The notes beneath the pieces were generated by a model. That model had not been told where the DNA came from. It made no database searches and saw nothing but the letters and a program-made list of their open reading frames with translations. Shown here in pieces: positions 54,266-63,189 of a stretch of 64,000 bases of DNA; position 1 is the first letter of the stretch, and the number at the start of each line of letters is the position of its first letter. Position numbers and translations under genes: made by a program. The stretch spans positions 1,922,001 to 1,986,000 of the forward strand of contig NZ_CP046155.1 of assembly GCF_016403105.1 (NCBI RefSeq), written 5' to 3'. This DNA comes from Leptolyngbya sp. BL0902. GTDB taxonomy: Bacteria > Cyanobacteriota > Cyanobacteriia > Phormidesmidales > Phormidesmidaceae.

Positions 54266-55363
54266 TTAGGGGCGCTGACTGGCAGGCAGAATGAGCGTAT
54301 CCGTGAGGGAGGCTATCCGGTGGTGCGGCATGGCGTGGTAGCCGTTGGCATCGAGGTGTTTGATGCGCTCGAAGAACACCTCATAGAAGCGCTCTAGGCA
54401 ATCGCAAAACCAGGCTTGGTAGTGGGGCCACTGGTCACGCTGGTCAAAGTCTACATTGTCCAGCAGGCAGGCGATCACACAGGTCTGATCGCCGCTGTCG
54501 TCCCAAATCAGGGGCAGGCCAATTTCGTCGGCAATGAGGTCTCGCTCGTGGGCTAGCAGATAAAAGTGGGCGTGGGCATCAGTGCCCGACAGCAGCAGCT
54601 CGGTATAGAGACTGCGGTGCTCCAAATCGAGGATGGCATTCAGACGAAAGCCCGCCCTGGCAATGGCAAAGCCCATGGTGGCCTCCGGCGTAGGGTTGCC
54701 CGGTTTTACCAAGCTACCCAGGCGATCCATCTGCTCGCACAGGCCCGTCCAAAAGTCTAAATTGGCCTGCTGAGCCTCAGTCAGGGGTTCTGGTTCCGGT
54801 TCTGGCTCTGGCGCTACCGTCCCCCTCGTCTGGGGCTGGGAACCTTCATCGGCTCCCTCCTCAAACTCCCCCAGGCTGTCTTGCAGGGCTGTGAAATTCA
54901 CGGCCATTGCGTTTTTCCCGATGCACCATAGCTCTACCTCTACTCCCAAGAAGGCAACCTGGGCTTGGCCAAGCTGATTCAGCCAGTTGAGGGTTTGCTG
55001 ATGCTCGGTCGTGAACTCAGCGGCGATCCAAACCACCGTTGAAGCCTCTGCCAACGCAGCCCCGGTGATCAGCGCCCCCAGTTGCGGCGTTTCACTACTT
55101 CCTGGATAGGCGGCGACCAGGACAATCTGATCCGTCTCCGCCTCCTGAAACAAGCCGTACTCTGAAGCGCTACCAGCCTTGTCTTCAGGGCCATCATCCT
55201 CAGCCCAGGGAGCCAGGGTCAGCCCCAAGGCATCGCTAAGCAGGTCTAGGTTTTCGGCCTCCGCCAGCCAGTGCTGAAAATCGGCGGCATTTTGCCAATA
55301 GTCAGCGGGATTCATTTTTTCGAGCCGTCCCAGCTTGGGTTTGGCAGATGGCTTGGGCCGCAT
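54266..55363 (-). CDS. DUF4268 protein with N-terminal nuclease-like part
   Basis: 365 residues from ATG 55363; GTG 55375 is an alternative. The N-terminal half (FQHWLAEAENLDLLSDALGL, then ETDQIVLVAAYPGSSETPQL, VVWIAAEFTTEHQQTLNWLN and AVELWCIGKNAMAVNF-like text) has the order of a PD-(D/E)XK or NucS-like fold. An EPEPEPEPEP linker follows. The C-terminal half has the DUF4268 signatures FWTGLCEQMDRL, LYTELLLSGTDAHAHFYLLA, ERDLIADEIGLPLIWDD and CLERFYEVFFERIKHL. DUF4268 occurs next to defence or repair nucleases, but here there are no restriction-modification partners. Confidence 0.7.
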   Translation of the reverse strand: MRPKPSAKPKLGRLEKMNPADYWQNAADFQHWLAEAENLDLLSDALGLTLAPWAEDDGPEDKAGSASEYGLFQEAETDQIVLVAAYPGSSETPQLGALITGAALAEASTVVWIAAEFTTEHQQTLNWLNQLGQAQVAFLGVEVELWCIGKNAMAVNFTALQDSLGEFEEGADEGSQPQTRGTVAPEPEPEPEPLTEAQQANLDFWTGLCEQMDRLGSLVKPGNPTPEATMGFAIARAGFRLNAILDLEHRSLYTELLLSGTDAHAHFYLLAHERDLIADEIGLPLIWDDSGDQTCVIACLLDNVDFDQRDQWPHYQAWFCDCLERFYEVFFERIKHLDANGYHAMPHHRIASLTDTLILPASQRP

Positions 55364-55844
55364 GGATAAAGTCACTCAGCAGGGTTTATGATCCTACCTC
55401 CTATTATGGCCTAGGGCGTCTGCAAACCTCATGCTAACCAGGGCAAAGGCCCACCCACGGCGCGAGGGCCAGCCTGGGGCCAGCCGTTGGGTATAACGAT
55501 AGGTTACTAAACCTTGACCTACCCTTAGCAACTGAGTGAAAATACTGAAGAGATGCACGGGTAGCTAGCCCATCTCTTCATGACGTGCTCTTAACACTAT
55601 CGTCGTTTTACCCGTGCTTGGTGGGCTCCACAGCCTAGATTTTTGCGCTCTCTAACCACCTAACCCAAGGTGTCCTAGGCGTTTGTTTTTACACAAGCTC
55701 CCCAATTTTTGCGCCTCGTCTTGCCCCAGGCCGTGATCACCAGCCCATTTCCTCAGTCTATGCCCACCATCAAAACATCAAGGGTGGCCTCATTATTCAT
55801 GCCGTCCGGCTCGATGCATTGCTGACTTAAAAGGAAGGTTTATC
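55364..55844. other. Intergenic region upstream of the RTX-like gene
   Basis: 480 bases between divergent genes. It contains a hairpin (GAAGAGAT 55547-55554 with ATCTCTTC 55572-55579, plus an inner GGG/CCC) that could belong to a small RNA or a long leader. No frame of note. The start of the following gene has AAGGAAGG 7 nt upstream. Confidence 0.4.
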
Positions 55845-57272
55845 ATGAGTCAACTGACTGGAAACCTAGGGGGAACCCCCGAAGCCGATAGCTTTACTGG
55901 ATCACTCACCCTTGCCAGTGATGGCCCACTTTCGGCGGCGGCTATTGTCAACGCTCGTCTCCTCAGTCTCAGCGGTGATGATGTTATCCAGGGCATCGCG
56001 CTGGTCACGGCAGCGGCGGGGGAATCCGCAGGGCTGAAGTCTGCCTTCATCGACACCGGAGACGATGACGACACGCTGTATTTTTCTGCCCTGTTCAAGT
56101 ATTCGCCCTCCTCCAGTGCGCTCCTTCCGGCGGCTAGCTATGGGGTGCAGTGGGCCACCATCCTCACGGGCAGCGGTAACGATATCCTGCGGATTGAAAG
56201 CGGCCTCGCCGATACTCCCTTTGGGGCCAGCCCAGCCTATGGGGTCTATCAATCCAGCCTGGATACTGGTGACGACGATGACCGAGTCACGGTGACGGCT
56301 CGCTCTGGCTTTGACACTGGCCCCACCTACGGACTCTACCAAAGCACGCTCAAGGGCGGGGCAGGACAGGACGAACTCATCATTGAGAGTACCAGCACGG
56401 GGTATTTTCAAGGGACGCCAAGCTACGGCAGCTACCAAAGCACCGTGGACGGCGGTAGCGGCAATGACGAGATCTCTCTGTCGGCCTACTCAGGTTCACG
56501 CGGTGGCGGCACAGCCTACGGTGCGCTAGAAACCACGGTGCTGGGTGGGGCAGGTCGGGATGAAATTACCCTTTCCGGTTCGGCTGGCGGGATGAGCCAC
56601 AGCAGGAGTTACGGCGCAGCCCAGAGCTTAGTAGATGGTGGCACAGGCAACGATCTGATTACGCTGTCGGCTATGGCTTCCGGTGCGGCAGATACCCAAG
56701 CCTATGGTCTATTCAATGGCCGAGTGCTGGGGGGCGATGGCAACGATGAGATCATCATTTCAGGCTCCACAAACAGTGGATCCAATGGTCAAGGCATCGG
56801 GGTTTATCGAGGTACGGTGAACGGCGGCTATGGGGACGACGAGATCACCATTTCAGGCGAGCATACCCACGACAACCCCAGCAATGTGGCCTACGGGCTG
56901 TGGCAAGCCTCGGTCTACGGCGGCGCAGGGAACGACATCATCACCGTTAGCGGCACCACCCTGGCCTTCAAAGACAGCCTGATCCACGGCGGGGACGGGA
57001 ATGATCGCTTTGAGGTGGGCATCGGCCACGGCACCGTAGATGGTGGTGTGGGACGTGATCTCATTCTGCTGGACTTCTTCGAGGCCCAAACCATGACCGT
57101 ACAAGCCTTGGCCAATAACGGCCTCCGCATCACAGGCACTGCCGATGCCCAGGGCAATCTTCTAGAGGCCCCCTGGACGCAAACCATCATCAATATGGAG
57201 CAGTTTCAGGTCGGCAGCCACCTGTTTACAACCAGCCAGGGGGCGGCAGCCTACCTCCAAAGCTTGACTTAG
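55845..57272 (+). CDS. RTX-like calcium-binding repeat protein
   Basis: 475 residues from ATG 55845, no N-terminal signal. From about residue 95 it has about nine units of about 35 residues, each with a YGxxQSxV stretch followed by a GGxGxDxIxxS nonapeptide (for example AYGLWQASVYGGAGNDIITV). The GGxGxD nonapeptides are the calcium-binding beta-roll turns of hemolysin-type proteins, but here they come singly in a longer repeat rather than in tandem. The last 50 residues (TMTVQALANNGLRITG, then QTIINMEQFQVGSHLFTTSQ) resemble the C-terminal cap and secretion end of type I secreted proteins. No ABC exporter lies nearby. Confidence 0.75.
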   Translation: MSQLTGNLGGTPEADSFTGSLTLASDGPLSAAAIVNARLLSLSGDDVIQGIALVTAAAGESAGLKSAFIDTGDDDDTLYFSALFKYSPSSSALLPAASYGVQWATILTGSGNDILRIESGLADTPFGASPAYGVYQSSLDTGDDDDRVTVTARSGFDTGPTYGLYQSTLKGGAGQDELIIESTSTGYFQGTPSYGSYQSTVDGGSGNDEISLSAYSGSRGGGTAYGALETTVLGGAGRDEITLSGSAGGMSHSRSYGAAQSLVDGGTGNDLITLSAMASGAADTQAYGLFNGRVLGGDGNDEIIISGSTNSGSNGQGIGVYRGTVNGGYGDDEITISGEHTHDNPSNVAYGLWQASVYGGAGNDIITVSGTTLAFKDSLIHGGDGNDRFEVGIGHGTVDGGVGRDLILLDFFEAQTMTVQALANNGLRITGTADAQGNLLEAPWTQTIINMEQFQVGSHLFTTSQGAAAYLQSLT

Positions 57273-57276
57273 GCCC

Positions 57277-58131
57277 TCAGCCAAAGACCACGGTGCGGTT
57301 GCCGTAGACCAGGGTGCGGCTGTGTAGGTGCAGGCGCACGGCACGGGCCAACACAATGCGCTCCATGTCCTTACCCTTGCGGATCAGTTCCTTCACGTCG
57401 TCGCGGTGGCTGATGCGTACCACGTCCTGCTCGATAATCGGGCCTTCGTCGAGATCGGAGGTGACGTAGTGGGCGGTGGCTCCAATGATCTTCACCCCCC
57501 GCTGATAGGCCCGCTGGTAGGGGTTGGCCCCCATGAAGGCGGGCAGGAAGGAGTGGTGAATGTTGATCACCTGGCTGTATTCCGCCAGAAAGTCCGGCGA
57601 GAGCACCTGCATATATTTAGCCAGCACCACGAGGTCAATGTTGTAGTCCTTCAGCAGGGCCAGTTGCGCCTGTTCCTGCTCGGCCTTGGTGTCCTTGGTG
57701 ATGGGGAGGTGGTGGAAGTCGATGCCGAACTGGTCGGCGATGGGCTTGAGGGTGGGGTGATTGCTGATGATTAGAGGAATCTCGGCTTTAAATTCCCCGG
57801 CCTTGTGTCGCCACAGCAAATCTAACAAACAGTGATCCTGATGGCTCACCCAAATGGACAGACGGGGCACATCATCGGAAAAGCTGAGCTGCCAGGTGGC
57901 CCCCAGGGGTTGGGCGATGGCGTTGAAGGCGGGGCCAATGATCTCGCGGGGCAGGTTAAAGCCCTCCAATTCCCACTCTAGGCGCGACAAAAACAGCCCT
58001 GCTTCTGGGTCGCAGTGCTGGTCGGCGTGGAGGATGTTGCCGCCGTTGGCATAGATAAAGTTGGCCAGTTTAGCCACCAGCCCCTTTTGGTCGGGGCAAG
58101 AGACCAGCAAAATCGCCGTCGGAGAAGCCAT
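57277..58131 (-). CDS. purU: Formyltetrahydrofolate deformylase
   Basis: 284 residues from ATG 58131. N-terminal ACT domain (AILLVSCPDQKGLVAKLANF) and C-terminal formyltransferase-like domain with ISNHPTLKPIADQFGIDFHH, VLAKYMQVLS, VINIHHSFLPAFMGANPYQR (Asn and His of the catalytic triad) and YVTSDLDEGPIIEQDV (Asp). It releases formate from 10-formyl-THF, balancing one-carbon pools. Its stop is 4 bases from the RTX stop on the opposite strand, so the two transcripts must overlap. Confidence 0.95.
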   Translation of the reverse strand: MASPTAILLVSCPDQKGLVAKLANFIYANGGNILHADQHCDPEAGLFLSRLEWELEGFNLPREIIGPAFNAIAQPLGATWQLSFSDDVPRLSIWVSHQDHCLLDLLWRHKAGEFKAEIPLIISNHPTLKPIADQFGIDFHHLPITKDTKAEQEQAQLALLKDYNIDLVVLAKYMQVLSPDFLAEYSQVINIHHSFLPAFMGANPYQRAYQRGVKIIGATAHYVTSDLDEGPIIEQDVVRISHRDDVKELIRKGKDMERIVLARAVRLHLHSRTLVYGNRTVVFG

Positions 58132-58188
58132 GGTTGGAAGGTAATAGGCCCAGGGAACTCTGGAATCTTATCATTTGTCGCCGATGAC

Positions 58189-58950
58189 CTAGTTGCCTTC
58201 TCCATTGGGTGGATTGGGTTCGGCGGGGTCGGCCTCCGTCGCTCCGTCGCTGCCAGGACGATCCGCCGGGATCTCGATCTCTAACGACGGCTCGGCCAAG
58301 GGAAGATTCTCCAGTGCCGGATCACCCAAGGCCGGGTCATTGTCTGAGGATGCTCCGGGCGAGGTTTCCCCTTCTCCCTCCACGGGCATCTTCCATTCTT
58401 CGAGGGGACGGTTGATGCCGTTGGCCACATCGCGAGTCACCACCAGCACCTCATACTCGCCCGTGGGAGACGCCGGGGGCCAAGTTTCACCGGGATCCAC
58501 AATGGCGTAGTTGGCGTTGCCGCTAAAGTCTCGCCCCCCCAAAATCAAGACGTACTCGGTGCCGTCTTGCAACACTACGGTGACTTGGCCGAGGGGTTGG
58601 TCAAGGCCGAAGTCGGCCAGTTGATCCGCCGCCATTGTCACCCGTTGCAGCGGAGAATCGGTGATTAAGCGACTCAGCAAAAAGGCCACCGCCCCCGGTT
58701 CTGCCACCCGGTTTTCGGGCTCAATCATCTGCCAGTTGCCAGCCCCATCCCCCTCAAACACCAGTACCTCGCCATCGCGCTCCACCGTCACGGTAGCAAC
58801 GTCGGTTTCAGCAAAGCGAAAAATTGCCCCCCGCCCTGCCTGCACTTGGCTGGCGGGCTGGCGGCGCTGCTGCGATTCGCCCATCAACACCCCCGCTCCC
58901 AGCAATAGGGCTACACCGACCAACACCACCGTTCCGCGCTTCAGCTTCAT
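58189..58950 (-). CDS. DUF4340-domain exported protein
   Basis: 253 residues from ATG 58950, with AAAGGAG 11 nt upstream; ATG 58977 is in frame but covers this site. N-terminal signal anchor (RGTVVLVGVALLLGAGVLMG), then two DUF4340-like beta-rich lobes: FAETDVATVTVERDGEVLVF, NWQMIEPENRVAEPGAVAFL, LQRVTMAADQLADFGLDQPL and VVLQDGTEYVLILGGRDFSG. The tail after about residue 200 is rich in Pro, Glu, Ser and Asp. In other bacteria DUF4340 sits with gliding or ABC-type genes; here it stands alone. Confidence 0.72.
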   Translation of the reverse strand: MKLKRGTVVLVGVALLLGAGVLMGESQQRRQPASQVQAGRGAIFRFAETDVATVTVERDGEVLVFEGDGAGNWQMIEPENRVAEPGAVAFLLSRLITDSPLQRVTMAADQLADFGLDQPLGQVTVVLQDGTEYVLILGGRDFSGNANYAIVDPGETWPPASPTGEYEVLVVTRDVANGINRPLEEWKMPVEGEGETSPGASSDNDPALGDPALENLPLAEPSLEIEIPADRPGSDGATEADPAEPNPPNGEGN

Positions 58951-59075
58951 GGCCCAATGTTCTCCTTTCCATGACATTTCACCGAGGATCCATCTTAGCC
59001 AAGGGCGCTACCCGTCGCACCCAGGAGTCCGGTCTAGGGGATATTGACCGCTTTGGTTGGGGCCGAGATCGGGCG

Positions 59076-59711
59076 CTAGGCATCCAGAAGACCGTCGGGG
59101 GGCGTGAGGTAGAGACAGCCGTTGGCCAGGTCTACGGTCGGCACAATGGCTTCCACAAAGGGCACCAAGACTTTGCGAGACTTAGGGCGGGATTTGGGCC
59201 GATCCGCTACGGGGGAATCCTGGGGCAATGGGGCACCGGAATTTTGGGCCATAGCCTGATCCGATGCGCTAGCGTCCGGTGCGCTGGGATGCAGGGTAAT
59301 TTCTAGCAGATCGTTCCCGGCTTCGTAGAGGTCGGTGACGAGGCCGATTTCCGCCCCGGTGGCCTGGAGGATGGCCCGTAACCCCATCAGATCGGCGGCG
59401 TAGAATTCACCCGCTTCCAAATCGGGGCGATCTGCGGCGGGCACCAGCAGGGCACAGCCGCGCAGGGCCTCGGCCTGGGTGCGGTCGTCAATGCCGTCTA
59501 GCTGAATCACGTACAGCCCCTTGCCGTCCATGGATCGCCCTTTGACCAGGGTGACAGGCTCAGGGTTGGGCCGCTGGGGATATTGAATCCACCGCGCCCC
59601 CGGATCGAGGAAGCGCTCAGGAAAGTCGCTGCTGGGATAGACCCGCACTTCGCCGCGCACCCCCTGGGGAGCCACAATGCGGCCAATTTCAATCCAATCG
59701 GTATCTGCCAT
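59076..59711 (-). CDS. rimM: 16S rRNA processing protein
   Basis: 211 residues from ATG 59711. RimM binds ribosomal protein S19 and helps mature the 30S head. Visible: WIEIGRIVAPQGVRGEVRVY and the PRC-barrel portion with ADLMGLRAILQATGAEIGLV, then VLVPFVEAIVPTVDLANGCL and the YLTPPDGLLD end. A 35-residue Ser/Ala/Pro-rich insertion (DASASDQAMAQNSGAPLPQD and on) splits the barrel. Starts 8 nt after the avtA stop on the same strand. Confidence 0.92.
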   Translation of the reverse strand: MADTDWIEIGRIVAPQGVRGEVRVYPSSDFPERFLDPGARWIQYPQRPNPEPVTLVKGRSMDGKGLYVIQLDGIDDRTQAEALRGCALLVPAADRPDLEAGEFYAADLMGLRAILQATGAEIGLVTDLYEAGNDLLEITLHPSAPDASASDQAMAQNSGAPLPQDSPVADRPKSRPKSRKVLVPFVEAIVPTVDLANGCLYLTPPDGLLDA

Positions 59712-59719
59712 GCGATCTC

Positions 59720-61018
59720 CTACACCGTCGCCACGGCGGCGGGAACGGTGGCATACAGATCGTCCACCACCCTGGCCAAACGCTCAGCGGCGGTGGCCAG
59801 TTCTGGGGCGCTGGCGGTGAGGCTAATCCGCAGACATTGGCGGGTGTGGGGCCAATCCTCCCGCAGGCCGGGGAAGAAGGGGTTGCCTGGGACTACAATC
59901 ACGCCCTCCTGCTTCAGCCGTTGGTATAGCGCTTGGTCGGTGATGGGCAGATGGTCGAACCAAATCCAGGCGAAAATCGCCCCCTCACCCCGATGCAGAT
60001 ACCAGGGCACGGACTGGGGCATGGCCCGATCTAGGGCAGCCTCTAGCACCGCAAATTTGTCTTGATAGTAGGGGCGAATCACCCGCTCCGAAATCTCCGC
60101 CAAAGCACCGGAGGCGATGGCGCGGGCGGCAATGGCCTGTCCATAGCGGGAGGAGTGGATGCAGAAGTTGGTCTGGAAGCATTCCAGCACCTCAATCAGG
60201 GCCGGATCGCCAATGGCCACCCCCACCCGTTCCCCCGGCAGACCCGCCTTCGAGAGGCTCATGCAGTGGAGGATGTTCTCGCCAAACAGGGGCGTCATCT
60301 CGGTAAAGTTGAGGGCCGGAAAGGGCGGGGCATAGGCGGAGTCGATCAGCACGGGCACCTGGTGGGCGGCGGCAAGGTTGGCAATTTGGCGCACCTCGTC
60401 ATCGCTGATCACGTTGCCCGTGGGGTTGCAGGGGCGGGAAAACAGCACAAAGCCCGTATCCGCCGTAATTTCGAGCTGGCTGAAGTCGGGCCGATACTTA
60501 AACCGATGGCCCGCCTCATCCACCTCCAGGGCCGGACGGTAGGCCTTCACCGCCTCCGGCACCAGGGAAATGCCGCCGTAGCCCGTATAGTCTGGGCTGA
60601 GGGGCAGCACAATGTCCTTCATGTGGCCGCTGCGGGTATAGCCCCCCAGGGCGTTGGCCGCTAGGAAATAGAGGGCCTGACTGCCGGGGGTAATCAAAAT
60701 GTGGCGATGGGTGAGAGACAGCCCGTAGCGCTGGTTAAAGTCGTTACAGATGGCCTCCACCAATGGCCCATAGCCCTGGCTGGTGCCGTAGCGACACACC
60801 ACCTCGCCATACTCCGGGCTGTTGAGCAAATCCTGGGTGCAGTCTCGCCAAAGCTGCTCCACCTCCGGCAAAATCACCGGATTGCCCGCACTGAGGTTGA
60901 TGAAGTCTCGCCCCTGGCCTGCCCGTAGGGTTTCAATGATGTCTTTCATAATGGCGCGAACCCCCGTCAGGTGGGACATTGCTTCGCCAAATTGAGTCAG
61001 AGCAGGCAGCATAGGCAT
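59720..61018 (-). CDS. avtA: Valine--pyruvate aminotransferase
   Basis: 432 residues from ATG 61018 (a second in-frame ATG is at 61012). It closely follows the AvtA pattern: LSAGNPVILPEVEQLWRDCT, ITPGSQALYFLAANALGG, VLPLSPDYTGYGGISLVPEA, SRPCNPTGNVISDDEVRQIA, IDSAYAPPFPALNFTEMTPL, CMSLSKAGLPGERVGVAIGD with the PLP lysine, GEGAIFAWIWFDHLPI and PGNPFFPGLREDWPHTRQCL. It transfers the amino group between valine or alanine and pyruvate/2-ketoisovalerate. Substrate specificity is inferred from similarity to the E. coli enzyme. Confidence 0.88.
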   Translation of the reverse strand: MPMLPALTQFGEAMSHLTGVRAIMKDIIETLRAGQGRDFINLSAGNPVILPEVEQLWRDCTQDLLNSPEYGEVVCRYGTSQGYGPLVEAICNDFNQRYGLSLTHRHILITPGSQALYFLAANALGGYTRSGHMKDIVLPLSPDYTGYGGISLVPEAVKAYRPALEVDEAGHRFKYRPDFSQLEITADTGFVLFSRPCNPTGNVISDDEVRQIANLAAAHQVPVLIDSAYAPPFPALNFTEMTPLFGENILHCMSLSKAGLPGERVGVAIGDPALIEVLECFQTNFCIHSSRYGQAIAARAIASGALAEISERVIRPYYQDKFAVLEAALDRAMPQSVPWYLHRGEGAIFAWIWFDHLPITDQALYQRLKQEGVIVVPGNPFFPGLREDWPHTRQCLRISLTASAPELATAAERLARVVDDLYATVPAAVATV

Positions 61019-61133
61019 TCAACCGATGGGGAAGGGACGGCGGGGATAGGCCGATAAAAAGGCATTCCCCTACTATATCAAGCGGGTTTCCCATCCATGG
61101 GTTTCCTCGGTGGATTGACTTGGAGAAGTTAGG

Positions 61134-61177
61134 GCATAAAAAAGCAGGGATCCATTAGAACCCCTGCTTTTTTATGC
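61134..61177. terminator. Perfect 16-bp terminator hairpin after psbO
   Basis: Arms 61134-61149 and 61162-61177 (GCATAAAAAAGCAGGG and its exact complement), 12-base loop. The A6/T6 tracts at the edge make it a strong terminator in both directions; on the minus strand it closes the psbO transcript about 60 nt past the stop. Confidence 0.88.
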
Positions 61178-61237
61178 TTACTGCCAATCTAGGAACCGTT
61201 GGAAAGGCCCAAGGCCCGGTTTCCTGGAGCTTTCTCC

Positions 61238-62059
61238 CTAGACTTCCTCTAGACGAGCGTAGAAGACGCCTTGGACTTTGATGTCTACAGGCTCAGCGGT
61301 GCCCATGTCGGTGTCGGAGGGCTGTTCGGCCTCGAAGGTGCCGCCAATTTCCCCGGTGCTGCCGTCAATTTTGGAAATCCGCAGGGACATATGGCCCTGG
61401 CCGATGTCGAATTTTTTGACGGTTTCTGCCACGTACTCGTCACCGCTGGCGGGCAGGGCCACGGCGGTATCGTATCCGGTGGTCAATCCGCGAGCCTTGG
61501 GATCCAGGAAGTTGGAGGTGCGGTAGGAGGGTACTTTGTAGTCGCCTTCAAAGTCGGTGGAGGTGGTGAGGGCACCAAGGCCAGGTTGGGACTGGGCCGT
61601 TAGACCTTTGACGGTAAACAGGAAGGGCTCTTGTTGGCCACCGGGCAGTTGCACGGTGATGGCTTGGAAGTCGATACCACCCGTTTCGGAGAACAGCAGG
61701 CTGCCGTCATCTTGAACGGTGAGGTCGCCGCGCACCTGATCCAGACTGGAGGTATAGCGGGTCAGCACCTTACCAGGAATGTAGGCCGCTTCCTGGCGCT
61801 TGGAGGTGGGCTCTTCCTTCACAAAATAGGCGGTGGGCTCAATACACATCCCCACAATCTCGTACTTTTTCCCGGCCTCTAGGGGCAGGCTACCCCGAGT
61901 CATCTCGGAGAGTTGGGGGCACTTGTTGGCCAAGCCCGTATTTCGGATTTGGTCATAGGTTAGGGGCACACTGCTGGTGGCGGTGGGGGCCTCACTACAG
62001 GCCGTTAGCACGCTTAGGCAAACGGCCAAAAACGCAACGATAAGGGCGCGATACCTCAT
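61238..62059 (-). CDS. psbO: Photosystem II manganese-stabilizing protein PsbO
   Basis: 273 residues from ATG 62059, with GAGG 8 nt upstream. An extrinsic lumenal subunit that stabilises the Mn4CaO5 cluster. Signal part MRYRALIVAFLAVCLSVLTA with a Cys right after it (LTACSEA), which may be lipidated. Signatures: LTYDQIRNTGLANKCPQLSE, GKKYEIVGMCIEPTAYFVKE, GGIDFQAITVQLPGGQQEPF, LFTVKGL, FLDPKARGLTTGYDTAVALP and the final GTFEAEQPSDTDMGTAEPVD. The two structural cysteines, in NKCPQ and GMCIEP, are kept. Monocistronic, with the hairpin terminator at 61134. Confidence 0.97.
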   Translation of the reverse strand: MRYRALIVAFLAVCLSVLTACSEAPTATSSVPLTYDQIRNTGLANKCPQLSEMTRGSLPLEAGKKYEIVGMCIEPTAYFVKEEPTSKRQEAAYIPGKVLTRYTSSLDQVRGDLTVQDDGSLLFSETGGIDFQAITVQLPGGQQEPFLFTVKGLTAQSQPGLGALTTSTDFEGDYKVPSYRTSNFLDPKARGLTTGYDTAVALPASGDEYVAETVKKFDIGQGHMSLRISKIDGSTGEIGGTFEAEQPSDTDMGTAEPVDIKVQGVFYARLEEV

Positions 62060-62413
62060 TGTCTACCTCAAATCAGCATGTAATAAAAACTAGGAGCCAC
62101 TTACTGTCTTAGAGATTGTTAAACAGCGCAATGGCAAACCCCGCGAGCACCGTAGCATAAGCAGGCTGACCGAACATAAAGAAAAGATCAGACGCTTTGG
62201 ATGCGGCTCTGATCTCCTCGAATGCTGCACAATCCCCAATCGTAGGACCTCAAGTAAGCATTCTACATGGCTTCAGGCTTCTTTCTCAGAATTCTCCGAT
62301 CATTCCCCCCTGCCCCTTGGCCCCGTCTTGGGCAATTGGAGGCTGTTTGCCGTCAGACCTTGGGCAGACACGGTGGATGAGGGAGATGTAAAGTTCCGCA
62401 ACGCTTGCCTGGG
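62060..62413. other. Divergent intergenic region upstream of psbO
   Basis: About 350 bases. It must carry the psbO promoter; TGTTTAACAATC in the minus-strand direction near 62115-62130 is a possible -10 zone, not confident. No repeat or RNA structure recognised. Confidence 0.35.
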
Positions 62414-62869
62414 ATGGAAGTACAAGTATTAAGCTATTTAACAAATTCTAGCCTTGACCCTATGACTGAATCGGTTTCCATTGAATCCTCCGAGGTCTCA
62501 GCGGCGGCGACCGGGGCTCTAGCCCAGGATTTGCAGGAGATTGCCACCGCCATTGATGCCGCCGCCCAGGGCCGCAAGGGGGATAGCGTCGCCCTCTTGG
62601 CGCTACTGCGGCTGTTAGAACAGCACCATCGCGATATCTGTGAAACCCTGTTCCGCGATTCTTTGCCCAGCAATCGCCACACCCTTTACACCCTACTGCG
62701 CGACATTGAGGTGCATGGTGGCTGGCCCTACATTCAGCGGATGAAGCTGAGATCGTTTCTGGCCAACTATCCCCATCTAGAGGAAGCCGCTGAGCCTGAC
62801 CCTCCGGCCTTCCCCCCGGAAGAAGACTCTTTGGACGAGGACTGCCCGCCCATCATCCTAGATGACTAA
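62414..62869 (+). CDS. Conserved cyanobacterial hypothetical protein
   Basis: 151 residues if started at ATG 62414 (MEVQVLSYL); ATG 62462 (MTESVSIESSEVSAAATGAL) gives 135. The conserved part is helical: LLALLRLLEQHHRDICETLF, DSLPSNRHTLYTLLRDIEVH and GGWPYIQRMKLRSFLANYPH, followed by an acidic Pro-rich tail. I recall similar proteins in many cyanobacteria without function. No membrane segment. It stands alone on the plus strand. Confidence 0.65.
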   Translation: MEVQVLSYLTNSSLDPMTESVSIESSEVSAAATGALAQDLQEIATAIDAAAQGRKGDSVALLALLRLLEQHHRDICETLFRDSLPSNRHTLYTLLRDIEVHGGWPYIQRMKLRSFLANYPHLEEAAEPDPPAFPPEEDSLDEDCPPIILDD

Positions 62870-63189
62870 ATCCTAGATGGCTGATTGCCCTGGATGAAGG
62901 CCCTCTGGATGACGGCCCTGGGTGCTGGATAGTTCTGGTTGCCCTAGATCGTCAGCCCCAACCGTGCTAATCCTGTGGAGTTCCATTACCATAGCTCCCC
63001 ATGGGTGGTGATTGGGCGGTTCTGTCGGGAACTGAATCGGTCATTGTTTCGTTAGAGACAGGGTGGCCCTGGGACATCGGTGCAGGTCTGGATCAATGGC
63101 CTGGTGCTTTCAGGGGGGGAGCTGGTAAGCCTAGGGCAAACCTGGGCCAAGGCTGGGGCAAAACTAGGGTTTAGGTGGATAGCGTGAGC
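62870..63189. other. Intergenic region with degenerate short repeats
   Basis: 320 bases with repeated CTGGATGA(A/C)GGCCCT-like text near 62890-62935. No coding frame, hairpin or promoter that I can support. Confidence 0.35.

Noticed and set aside
55780..55810. TTATTCATG text resembling the CHAT-block motif
   Set aside because: No heptamer at the right distance in either direction and no gene in the matching orientation.
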